This document shows, in pieces, positions 6,943 through 12,509 of a DNA stretch of 12,509 nt. A program made the position numbers and the translations under genes. The DNA comes from an uncultured Oscillospiraceae bacterium. Its GTDB lineage: Bacteria > Bacillota > Clostridia > Oscillospirales > Oscillospiraceae. The stretch is from contig CAKUPH010000059.1 in assembly GCA_934675115.1 (NCBI GenBank), positions 1-12,509 of the forward strand, given 5' to 3'. The notes below the pieces were generated by a model. The model did not search any database. It was not told the DNA's origin and saw nothing but the letters and a program-made list of their open reading frames with translations. Numbering within the stretch: position 1 is the stretch's first letter; the number at the start of each line of letters is the position of its first letter.

Positions 6943-6965
6943 GAAATACCGGGGGAGAGCGGCTG

Positions 6966-7682
6966 TCAGCCGCCCAGATAGGCCTCGACCAGCTTGGGGT
7001 CCCTGATGAGCACGCCGGCCTCGCCGGACATGCTGATCTGGCCCACCTCGAGCACGTAGCCGAAATCCGCGATCTTCAGGGTCTGGAGGGCGTTCTGCTC
7101 CACGATGACCACCGTGGTACCCTCCTTCTTGATCTCGTTGATGATGGCGAAGATGTCCCGCACCACCAGCGGGGCGAGACCCAGAGAGGGCTCGTCCAGC
7201 AACAGGATCCTGGGGTCGGACATCAGGGCCCGGGCGATGGCCAGCATCTGCAGCTCGCCGCCGGACAAGGTGTATGCCATCTGGTGCTTGCGCTCCGCGA
7301 GACGGGGGAAATAGTGGTAGCAGCGTTCAAAGCCCCGCTGGAAGGTCTTGCGGTCCTTTACCGTGAAGGCGCCCACCTTCAGGTTTTCCTCCACCGTCAG
7401 GTCGCCGAAGATCTGGCGGCCCTCCGGGGACTGGGCGATGCCCAGCCGGGCGATCTTCTCGGTGTCCATATTGGTGATGTCCTTGCCGTAGAACTCAATC
7501 TTACCGCCGGAGGCAGGCGTCAGGCCGGAGATGGTGCGCAGCGTGGAGGTCTTGCCGGCGCCGTTGGCGCCCAGCAGGGCCACGACGCTGCCTTCATGGA
7601 CCTCAAGGTCGATGCCCTTCACCGCCTGAATGGCGCCGTAGTTGACTTTAAGATCCCTGACAGAGAGCGCGATCTTGCTCAT
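6966..7682 (-). CDS. livF: ABC transporter ATP-binding protein LivF
   Basis: One of the two ATPases of the branched-chain-type importer, acting at the cytoplasmic face with LivG. It has 238 aa, the normal LivF length. Walker A is GANGAGKTS (38-46), the Q-loop region is AQSPEGRQIF (83-92), the signature is LSGGELQML (139-147), and Walker B is ILLLDEPS (159-166). The switch position reads VEQN, with Gln196 in place of His, which is typical of LivF proteins and not a defect. Its ATG overlaps the livG stop by one base (TGATG), so translation is coupled. The C-terminal EAYLGG is the family ending. Confidence 0.96.
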   Translation of the reverse strand: MSKIALSVRDLKVNYGAIQAVKGIDLEVHEGSVVALLGANGAGKTSTLRTISGLTPASGGKIEFYGKDITNMDTEKIARLGIAQSPEGRQIFGDLTVEENLKVGAFTVKDRKTFQRGFERCYHYFPRLAERKHQMAYTLSGGELQMLAIARALMSDPRILLLDEPSLGLAPLVVRDIFAIINEIKKEGTTVVIVEQNALQTLKIADFGYVLEVGQISMSGEAGVLIRDPKLVEAYLGG

Positions 7683-8503
7683 CAGTCGTCCTCCTCCTCT
7701 CCCAGATAGGCCTCCTGGACCAGTTTGTTGGTCTGGATCTCGGCGGGTGTGCCGCAGGCTAAGAACTGACCGAAGGAGATAGCGCAGATACGGTCGCAGA
7801 TGCCCATGACCAGACGCATGTCGTGTTCCACCAGAAGGATGGTGCAGTCGTACGCGTCCCGGATGCGGCGAATGGTGGCCGCCAGATCGCCGGTTTCGGA
7901 ATCGTTCAGGCCGGCGGCGGGCTCGTCGAGGATGATGAGCTTGGGCTCCGCCATCAGGGTGCGGGCCATCTCCACCTTTTTCAGCACACCGTAGGGCTGT
8001 CCGCCGGCGGGGAGATCCTTCAGCGCGCCGATGCCCATGAACTCCAGCGCCTGCTCGGCCTTGCGGCGCAGCTCCCGCTCTTCCTTTCTGGCCCGGGGCA
8101 GGCGGAATGCCTGCTCGAAGATGGTGGCATTGAAGGCGGTGTGGCCGCCGATGAGCACGTTGTCGATCAGGGACAGCTCCTTGATGACCTCCACGTTCTG
8201 GAAGGTGCGCACCAGACCCAGCTTGATGATCTCGTGGACCGGGCGGCCCACCAGATCCATGGCCTCGCCGCCGCGGGCGCGGAACAGCACCTGCCCCCGG
8301 TCGGGGTGATAGAACTGGGTGATGCAGTTGAAGACGGTGGTCTTGCCGGCGCCGTTTGGGCCGATGAGGCCGAAGATCTCCTTCTCCTTCACCTGAAAGG
8401 AGAGGGCCTCCACCGCCTTCAGGCCGCCGAACCGGATGGACAGGTCGTGGATGTCCAGCACCAGGCCGTCAGCCAAGGCCGGGGCGTTTTGATACTCACT
8501 CAT
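7682..8503 (-). CDS. livG: ABC transporter ATP-binding protein LivG
   Basis: Second ATPase of the importer, 273 aa. Walker A is GPNGAGKTT (48-56), the Q-loop region is VRTFQNVEV (98-106), the signature region is PYGVLKKVEMA (170-180), Walker B is LIILDEPAAGLN (189-200), and the switch His227 is in VEHDM. The signature has Val-Leu-Lys-Lys where most LivG have Gln-Gln-Arg-Arg; the key Gly is kept. I chose the ATG at 8503 because GGAGG lies nine bases upstream and the product begins at the normal family position; the frame is open to 8599 but those codons are antisense-like filler. The start overlaps the livM end by eight bases. Confidence 0.95.
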   Translation of the reverse strand: MSEYQNAPALADGLVLDIHDLSIRFGGLKAVEALSFQVKEKEIFGLIGPNGAGKTTVFNCITQFYHPDRGQVLFRARGGEAMDLVGRPVHEIIKLGLVRTFQNVEVIKELSLIDNVLIGGHTAFNATIFEQAFRLPRARKEERELRRKAEQALEFMGIGALKDLPAGGQPYGVLKKVEMARTLMAEPKLIILDEPAAGLNDSETGDLAATIRRIRDAYDCTILLVEHDMRLVMGICDRICAISFGQFLACGTPAEIQTNKLVQEAYLGEEEDD

Positions 8504-9554
8504 GGCTGGCACCTCCCTGCTTCTTGTTTTCGCGGGTGAACAGGCGCCTGACATCGGCCCGCAGGCCCACCACGCCGTTGGGGTAGAACATGACCACAAG
8601 GATGATGAGTATGCCGGTGAAGATGTAGGCGATGCCGTCGATCTTGCCGATCACCGGGATGCGCTTGAGCACCAGATCGGGCACGGCGTACACGATGAGC
8701 GCGCCGATGACCGTGCCGTAGATGGAGCGCAGGCCGCCGATGACCACCATGGCCAGCACGCTCAGGGAGAGCATCAGGATCCAGGTGGAGGGATAGGAGA
8801 ACTTGACGAAGTGCATATACAGGACGCCGCCCAGCGCCGCGTAGGCCGTGGCGATGGCGAACACCACCAGACGGTACTTCAGCAGGTTGACGCCCATGGC
8901 CTGTGCCGCCACCTCGCTGCCGCGCATGGCGTGGAGGGCGCGGCCCATCTGGCCGTTCACCAGATTGTGGGTGAGCATCATCACCAGCACAAGCACCACG
9001 GTGAGGAGGATGAAGGTGCCCTCCCGGCCCAGCTTGACGCCGAAGAGCACGGGGTAGCCGGCCGTCAGGCCGGAGAAGCCGTTGGTGAACCGATCCAGCT
9101 CCTCAAAGGTCTTGCGGAGGATCTCGGACACGCACAGGGTGGCGATGGCCAGATAGATGCCGGCCACCCGCAGGGACACGAAGCCCACCAGCACGCCGAT
9201 GAGGGCCGCCACCAGAATGGCCGCGAGGGCCGCCACGAGGAAGGGCAGCTTAACGGACTGGGTCAGGTAGCCGGAGATGTAGGCGCCCAGCCCCATGAAG
9301 CCGGCGGTGCCCAGCGAGATTAGGCCGGAGTAGCCCAGAAGCAGGTTCAGGCCGAGGGCCACGATGGCGAAAATGATGGTGCCGCCCAGATTGACCAGGA
9401 AGGAGCTGGGCATAATGCCGCTCTTGGCCAGCAGAGGGAGCAGGCAGATGACCAGGCCGAAGAACATGTAACGCGCGTAGGCGTTGTGGTAGACGCGGCT
9501 CACGAGGCTCCCCTTCGGGGGCTCGGCCGGGATCTTGACGGAATTGTTGTCCAT
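8496..9554 (-). CDS. livM: Branched-chain-type ABC transporter permease LivM
   Basis: Integral membrane permease of 352 aa, partner of LivH in the translocation pore. After a charged N-terminal tail (1-28), hydrophobic segments follow in the LivM pattern, among them a Leu/Ile-rich pair near 30-75, GLNLLLGYSGLISLGTAGFM (conserved LivM segment) and a pair around 105-145. The ABC-contact loop is around AMRGSEVAAQAMGVNLLKYR, followed by further segments and the terminal FYPNGVVGL. A stretch VLAMVVIGGLRSIYGTVIGA is the family's conserved glycine-rich loop. GGGAGGGGG precedes the ATG. It follows livH by 15 bases and overlaps livG by 8. Confidence 0.95.
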   Translation of the reverse strand: MDNNSVKIPAEPPKGSLVSRVYHNAYARYMFFGLVICLLPLLAKSGIMPSSFLVNLGGTIIFAIVALGLNLLLGYSGLISLGTAGFMGLGAYISGYLTQSVKLPFLVAALAAILVAALIGVLVGFVSLRVAGIYLAIATLCVSEILRKTFEELDRFTNGFSGLTAGYPVLFGVKLGREGTFILLTVVLVLVMMLTHNLVNGQMGRALHAMRGSEVAAQAMGVNLLKYRLVVFAIATAYAALGGVLYMHFVKFSYPSTWILMLSLSVLAMVVIGGLRSIYGTVIGALIVYAVPDLVLKRIPVIGKIDGIAYIFTGILIILVVMFYPNGVVGLRADVRRLFTRENKKQGGASHE

Positions 9555-9569
9555 GACGTTCCCCCTCCC

Positions 9570-10445
9570 TTACACTTTCTTGATAAACTTCTTGCCCACC
9601 AGACCCTGCGGACGGAAGACAATGAACAGAAGCACCAGCAGATACATCAGCTGACCGCCCCAGACGGAGGAGACGTACAGGGTCAGCAGGTTGGTGCCGA
9701 CGGCGATGATGTACGCGCCCAGAATGGGACCATAGAAGGTCTGGAAGCCGCCCAGCACGCAGGCGATCAAGGCGTTGACCTGCACGGAGTCCATGACGTT
9801 GGGAGTCACGGAGGTGGTGGGCGCGATCATGACGCCGGCCAGACAGCCCAGCGCGGCGGCCAGTGCCCACGCGAACAGGGTCACGTTGCGGGTGGGCACG
9901 CCCATCAGGCGGGCCACAGGCTCGTTGGAGGCGGTGGTGCGGATGGCGATGCCCATCTTGGTCCTTTGCAGCACATAGAACAGGATCAGCATCAGCACGA
10001 TGCCCAGCAGGATGTTAAACAGGCCGTTGTAGGTCAGGTGGGCGCCGGCGATGCTGAGCTCGCCGGTCTCGATGAAGCGGGGCAGCTTCATCGGGTCCAC
10101 GCCGAAGGCCATGGGGGCCAGACCCACGAACACCATGATCAGGCCCAGCGTGATGATCTGCTTGGCCACCGGGGAGACCCGCTTGGTGCGCCGGATGATG
10201 ACGAAGTCCACCAGACAGCCAAGAATGATGGCGGTACACAGACCGCAGAGGGTGGCCGCCCAGAGGGGGAGCCGCGTCTTGGCCACCAGCGTCGCCACCA
10301 CGAAGGTGTTGAACATGCCCATGGAGCCCTGAGCGAAGTGCGTGACGTTGCTGGTGCGGAAAATGATGATGATGCCCAGCGCCGCCAGCGCGTAGACGCC
10401 GCCCGTCTCCAAACTTCTCAGTACGACTTGGAGAAAGATTCCCAT
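9570..10445 (-). CDS. livH: Branched-chain-type ABC transporter permease LivH
   Basis: Permease of 291 aa, the standard LivH length, with about eight hydrophobic segments. Family landmarks are the N-terminal GGVYALAALGIIIIF, SNVTHFAQGSMGM (the position of the usual NFAHG motif), RTTASNEPVARLMGVP (ABC-contact loop), VLGGFQTFYGPILGA and the ending FIVFRPQGLVGKK. The ATG lies four bases after the stop of the KASIII-like gene; the GGGGGTGAG of that gene's last codons serves as ribosome binding site, so the condensing enzyme and the permease are translationally linked. That link is unusual for a housekeeping liv operon and argues that the transport substrate is processed by the KASIII-like enzyme's pathway. 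Confidence 0.95.
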   Translation of the reverse strand: MGIFLQVVLRSLETGGVYALAALGIIIIFRTSNVTHFAQGSMGMFNTFVVATLVAKTRLPLWAATLCGLCTAIILGCLVDFVIIRRTKRVSPVAKQIITLGLIMVFVGLAPMAFGVDPMKLPRFIETGELSIAGAHLTYNGLFNILLGIVLMLILFYVLQRTKMGIAIRTTASNEPVARLMGVPTRNVTLFAWALAAALGCLAGVMIAPTTSVTPNVMDSVQVNALIACVLGGFQTFYGPILGAYIIAVGTNLLTLYVSSVWGGQLMYLLVLLFIVFRPQGLVGKKFIKKV

Positions 10446-10449
10446 TCAC

Positions 10450-11475
10450 TCACCCCCATTGGATGACGTTGGCCGCCCAGGTATAGCCGATGCCCGCGGC
10501 GATCATAACCACTACGTCGCCGTCCTTGACCTTGCCCTGCTCCAGAGCCAGCTTCAGGGACAGGATCTGGTCGATCTGGCCCACGTGGCCGTAATTTTCC
10601 AGATAGATGGTCTGGTCCTCGGTGAGTCCCAGCTCCTTCAGCATGCCCAGATGGCCGGAGCGCTTGATGTGCAGGATGTCTAGATAATGGATGTCCGCCC
10701 GGGTCTTGCCCGCCTTGCGGAGGGCCTCGTCGATGCAGTGATACCAGTTGGGCATGGACACGGTGTTCAGCAGGCCCTTCATCTTGGCGGAGTCCATCAG
10801 GCGCAGCACGCCGAACTCCCCGAGGTTCCCGGCGCTGACGGGCTCCCGCTGGCCGCCCACCTTGACGCCGCAGGTGTGGACCACGGAGCCGTCGGTCATC
10901 AGCTGGGTGCCCAGCAGCAGGTTCTTGCCGTAGTTCTTCCGCAGCAGGATGGCGCCGCCCCCCGCCGCCAGATTGAACATGAAGGACACGCCGTTGTCCG
11001 TGTAGTCGATGCAGTCGCAGTTGCGGTAGCCGCCGCAGACCAGAACGGTGTTCAACTCGTCGTCGGCGATGAGCATGTTCTTGGCCAGCTCCATGGCGGA
11101 GACGCAGGTGCAGCAGCGGTTCTGCACGTCGATGCCCCACGCGTTTCTGGCGCCGATGCGGTCCTGAATATAGCAGGCGGAGGTGGTCAGCGGGTACTCC
11201 TTCCACTCCTCCGTGATGCAGAGGATCGCGTCGATCTCCAGAGGATCCACGCCGGTGTTCTTCAGGCAGTCCAGCGCCGCCAGCGCGCCCATCTCCTGAG
11301 AGCCGTCGCAGGGCTCGTCGCTGGGGATGTACTTCTCCACGATGCCCAGCTTGTTGATCACGGCGTCCTCCGTCCAGTTGCCGCCGGTGGCGTCGGAGAT
11401 CTCCTTGGCGGTCATCTTGCGCTTCGGCAGATACACGCCAAGACCGACGATCCCCACGTTTGGTTTCTTGTCCAT
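10450..11475 (-). CDS. 3-oxoacyl-ACP synthase III-like (KASIII/thiolase fold) enzyme with altered triad
   Basis: Thiolase-fold condensing or acyl-transfer enzyme, 341 aa, homologous to FabH along its length. The N terminus VGIVGLGVYLPKRKM, the LGIVEKYI region (43-50), the nucleophile segment DVQNRCCTC (116-124) and the C-terminal AAGIGYTWAANVI (326-338) align with FabH. Cys121 is at the FabH catalytic position (Asp+5), with two more cysteines at 122 and 124. His269 in LHIKRSG fits the catalytic His. The expected Asn of G-N-T-S is replaced: the line reads YGHVGQIDQ, with His297. In FabH, His and Asn support malonyl decarboxylation, so this enzyme may do a different Claisen reaction or acyl transfer. 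It is the first gene of the liv cluster, with GGAGG 11 bases before the ATG and a leader of about 138 bases. It is not the housekeeping fabH: no acpP, fabD or fabF is nearby. Confidence 0.88.
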   Translation of the reverse strand: MDKKPNVGIVGLGVYLPKRKMTAKEISDATGGNWTEDAVINKLGIVEKYIPSDEPCDGSQEMGALAALDCLKNTGVDPLEIDAILCITEEWKEYPLTTSACYIQDRIGARNAWGIDVQNRCCTCVSAMELAKNMLIADDELNTVLVCGGYRNCDCIDYTDNGVSFMFNLAAGGGAILLRKNYGKNLLLGTQLMTDGSVVHTCGVKVGGQREPVSAGNLGEFGVLRLMDSAKMKGLLNTVSMPNWYHCIDEALRKAGKTRADIHYLDILHIKRSGHLGMLKELGLTEDQTIYLENYGHVGQIDQILSLKLALEQGKVKDGDVVVMIAAGIGYTWAANVIQWG

Positions 11476-11564
11476 AGTTTGAGTATCCTCCAGTCCTCGT
11501 TTGATTCGCGCCCGGAGGCGCCCGCTTTGCCGGATGCTGTTTGTCCTTGCGCTTGAAGGGGAAC

Positions 11565-11580
11565 CTGAATGTAGATTCAG
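11565..11580. promoter_or_regulatory. Perfect 16-bp operator-like palindrome
   Basis: CTGAAT-GTAG-ATTCAG is an exact inverted repeat with a 4-base spacer, the best example of the TGAAN-N4-ATTCA pattern in the window. It lies about 33-48 bases downstream of the predicted start of the KASIII-liv transcript, a place where a bound TetR protein could block elongation. Confidence 0.6.
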
Positions 11581-11593
11581 CCAGCTAAAAACA

Positions 11594-11607
11594 TGACGAG
11601 TGATTCA
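11594..11607. promoter_or_regulatory. Operator-like site just downstream of the KASIII-liv promoter
   Basis: TGACG-AGTG-ATTCA lies at about +6 to +19 of the minus-strand transcript. The 20 bases at 11590-11609 match 11731-11750 at 18 positions, including the leading AACATGA, so the same element is repeated at both divergent promoters. Confidence 0.6.
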
Positions 11608-11619
11608 ATTTACGACTTC

Positions 11620-11648
11620 ATAATATCGCACGGCGCTGTGCTTGTCAA
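11620..11648 (-). promoter_or_regulatory. Promoter of the KASIII-liv-hydrolase operon
   Basis: On the minus strand TTGACA (11648-11643) and TATTAT (11625-11620) are separated by exactly 17 bases, an almost ideal sigma-A promoter. An AT-rich block (11649-11690) lies upstream. Since downstream gene gaps are short, this promoter probably drives the genes down to the hydrolase ending at 2502. Confidence 0.85.
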
Positions 11649-11700
11649 TATATTTTTTGAGATTCAAATAAAAATTTTATTCAACATCTACAAAAATGGC

Positions 11701-11729
11701 TTGACAGCATAGAGGGGTCGTGCTATTAT
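11701..11729 (+). promoter_or_regulatory. Promoter of the MaoC-like hydratase gene
   Basis: TTGACA (11701-11706), a 17-base spacer and TATTAT (11724-11729). Both hexamers and the spacing are identical to the divergent minus-strand promoter. Transcription should begin near 11736, about 44 bases before the ATG. Confidence 0.85.
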
Positions 11730-11734
11730 CAACA

Positions 11735-11748
11735 TGAAGGGTGATTCA
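11735..11748. promoter_or_regulatory. Operator-like site over the start of the MaoC-like transcript
   Basis: TGAAG-GGTG-ATTCA overlaps the predicted +1 of the plus-strand promoter and shares AACATGA upstream and TGATTCAAT downstream with the site at 11594-11607. A further loose repeat, ATTCAA (11744-11749) with TTGAAT (11759-11764), lies alongside. Position and sequence fit repression by the TetR protein. Confidence 0.6.
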
Positions 11749-11779
11749 ATAATCTTGTTTGAATTGAGGTTTCGCGATT

Positions 11780-12199
11780 ATGAAAGGTTTGACCATGCAG
11801 GAAATCAAGCTGGGTGACAGCGCCAGCTTCACCAAGACCATTACCGAGGCCGACATTACGCTGTTTGCCGGCTACAGCGGCGACTTCAACCCCGCCCACA
11901 TCAACGCCGTCGAGGCCGAGCAGGGCATGTTCCGCGGCCGCATCGCCCACGGGATGCTCTCCGCCGGCTTCATCTCCACCGTTCTGGGCATGTATCTGCC
12001 CGGCCCCGGCACCATCTACATGGGGCAGGAGCTGCGCTTTGTCAAGCCCGTCCACATCGGCGACACCGTCACCGCCACCTGCACCGTGGTGGACCGCGCC
12101 GAGGAGAAGAACCGCCTGAAGCTGGAGACCGTGGTCACCAACCAGAAGGGCGACCCCGTTATCACCGGCTTCGCCACCGTCATGCCCCCCAAGTCCTGA
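11780..12199 (+). CDS. MaoC-like (R)-specific enoyl-CoA hydratase (PhaJ type)
   Basis: Hot-dog-fold hydratase of 139 aa, the usual length of stand-alone PhaJ-like enzymes; it adds water to trans-2-enoyl-CoA to give (R)-3-hydroxyacyl-CoA, or the reverse. The hydratase-2 motif is intact: GDFNPAHINAVEA with Asp35 and His40 as the catalytic pair, then FRGRIAHGML (51-60). The later ELRFVKPVHIGDTVTA (84-99) is the typical second half. GAGGT lies nine bases before the first ATG; Met6 (11795) with AAAGG seven bases upstream is a reasonable alternative start and would give 134 aa. It is divergent from the KASIII-liv operon, from an equal promoter with the same operator motif, so it should be coexpressed. 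It ties the cluster to CoA-thioester chemistry. Confidence 0.92.
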   Translation: MKGLTMQEIKLGDSASFTKTITEADITLFAGYSGDFNPAHINAVEAEQGMFRGRIAHGMLSAGFISTVLGMYLPGPGTIYMGQELRFVKPVHIGDTVTATCTVVDRAEEKNRLKLETVVTNQKGDPVITGFATVMPPKS

Positions 12200-12216
12200 C
12201 CGCGCCCCCCGCTTCT

Positions 12217-12266
12217 GTCAGTGTTATCCCGGCTCTGTGACGGGATCATCACCGCCGGAGACTGAC
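12217..12266 (+). repeat. Nested inverted repeats after the hydratase gene
   Basis: GTCAGT (12217-12222) pairs with ACTGAC (12261-12266), and within it ATCCCG (12226-12231) with CGGGAT (12241-12246). It begins 17 bases after the stop, so it probably forms a 3' stem-loop in the transcript. There is no U-tract. Confidence 0.4.
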
Positions 12267-12274
12267 GGCCGCCA

Positions 12275-12290
12275 TTATCACGCCTGATAA
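12275..12290. repeat. Perfect 16-bp palindrome
   Basis: TTATCA-CGCC-TGATAA, just before the terminator hairpin. It may be part of the transcription end region or a protein site; it does not match the TGAAN-N4-ATTCA motif. Confidence 0.4.
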
Positions 12291-12508
12291 AGCAAAAGAG
12301 GAGGAGACGATTTTCGTCTCCTCCTTGTATATAGAGTGCTAGTCATCAAAGCCCCTCTCCGAGGGCTGTGCTGCGCTGTAAGGGATGCTGCGATCAGCTC
12401 AAGCGGAATATCCCGGAGCTTGGTGAGCTTTGCATAGCCGTAGGGAGCCTGTACCTCGACAATAGAGTATCCCTTTCCAAAGGACAGCTTTTCCGGCGTG
12501 ACAAGAGA
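12278..12508 (-). pseudogene. Fragment resembling a Cna-B/SpaA-type surface-protein domain
   Basis: A minus-strand frame enters from the right edge and stops at 12278 (76 codons, no start in view). Its first 25 residues contain TPEKLSFGKGYSIVEVQAP followed by YGY, the ending typical of Cna-B/SpaA prealbumin-like repeats in Gram-positive adhesins and pilins (family knowledge, not searched). After YGY, where the family continues with a LD-x-T-P-V strand, the sequence changes to AKLTKLRDIPLELIAASLTA and then to an Arg/Ser/Pro-rich tail that runs through the hairpin at 12299-12325. That suggests truncation by a junction near 12433. No LPXTG motif is seen. It could also be a mobile-element gene end. 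Confidence 0.4.
12294..12330. terminator. Strong hairpin terminator, probably bidirectional
   Basis: AGGAGGAGACGA (12299-12310) and its exact complement (12314-12325) form a perfect 12-bp stem with a TTT loop. On the minus strand it is followed by TCTTTTGCTTT, a fair U-tract; on the plus strand by TTGTATAT, a weaker one. It would end the hydratase transcript from the left and insulate it from the right-edge fragment. Confidence 0.8.
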
Positions 12509-12509
12509 A

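Larger units (their letters stand above)
11476..11612 (-). other. 5' leader of the KASIII-liv transcript
   Basis: About 138 bases lie between the predicted start of transcription near 11613 and the KASIII-like ATG. It carries two operator-like palindromes (11565-11580 and 11594-11607) and a small GC-rich inverted repeat GCGCC-CGGA-GGCGC (11508-11521) just before the ribosome binding site. No known riboswitch or leader peptide is recognised. Confidence 0.5.

Noticed and set aside
8504..8599. A 32-codon N-terminal extension of LivG
   Set aside because: It lies entirely inside livM, lacks LivG similarity, and the ATG at 8503 has a good GGAGG.
10450..11475. Reading the KASIII-like gene as the housekeeping fabH
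   Set aside because: The triad Asn is replaced and no fatty-acid-synthesis genes are adjacent; the gene is instead translationally linked to livH.
1..12509. CRISPR array, tRNA or rRNA genes, integrase or transposase genes
   Set aside because: No regularly spaced repeats, cloverleaf or rRNA-like sequence, or recombinase motifs were seen on either strand.

Overview
The window looks like a GC-rich, low-phylum-GC Firmicute of the Clostridia, probably Oscillospiraceae-like (Flavonifractor, Oscillibacter or Intestinimonas type). The evidence is AGGAGG-type ribosome binding sites, TTGACA/TATAAT-class promoters, a lipobox lipoprotein, and coding sequence rich in G and C at third positions beside AT-rich regulatory DNA. 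Placement is inference from style; no rRNA or marker gene is present.

Layout. From about 11475 down to 660 almost everything is on the minus strand and tightly packed. In order of transcription: a ketoacyl synthase III-like enzyme; livH, livM, livG and livF (a complete branched-chain-amino-acid-type ABC importer); its lipoprotein binding protein; an alpha/beta hydrolase; a family-I-like acetate/4-hydroxybutyrate/butyrate CoA-transferase; a second, related alpha/beta hydrolase; a TetR-family regulator with its own promoter; and a third, more distant alpha/beta hydrolase. On the plus strand a MaoC/PhaJ-type (R)-enoyl-CoA hydratase (11780-12199) is divergently transcribed. The two divergent promoters (11620-11648 minus, 11701-11729 plus) are both TTGACA-17-TATTAT.

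How it fits together. The gene set reads as one system: import of a small, probably hydrophobic carboxylate or amide-like solute, conversion to or exchange as a CoA thioester, and processing by a condensing or acyl-transfer enzyme, an enoyl-CoA hydratase and three hydrolases. A TGAAN-N4-ATTCA operator-like sequence lies at both divergent promoters and also at the tetR promoter 9 kb away. This suggests the TetR protein controls itself and both ends of the system. The substrate cannot be read from sequence.

Edges. The left edge (2-283, minus) holds the start of a MetG-beta-like tRNA-binding protein whose similarity breaks about 56 codons in. A structured, lower-GC intergenic stretch (284-659) with a 59-nt hairpin separates it from the cluster. 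The right edge (12278-12508, minus) holds a fragment resembling a Cna-B/SpaA-type surface-protein domain, behind a strong hairpin terminator. Both edges look like broken or chimeric gene ends, so the cluster may sit in a recombined or mobile context.
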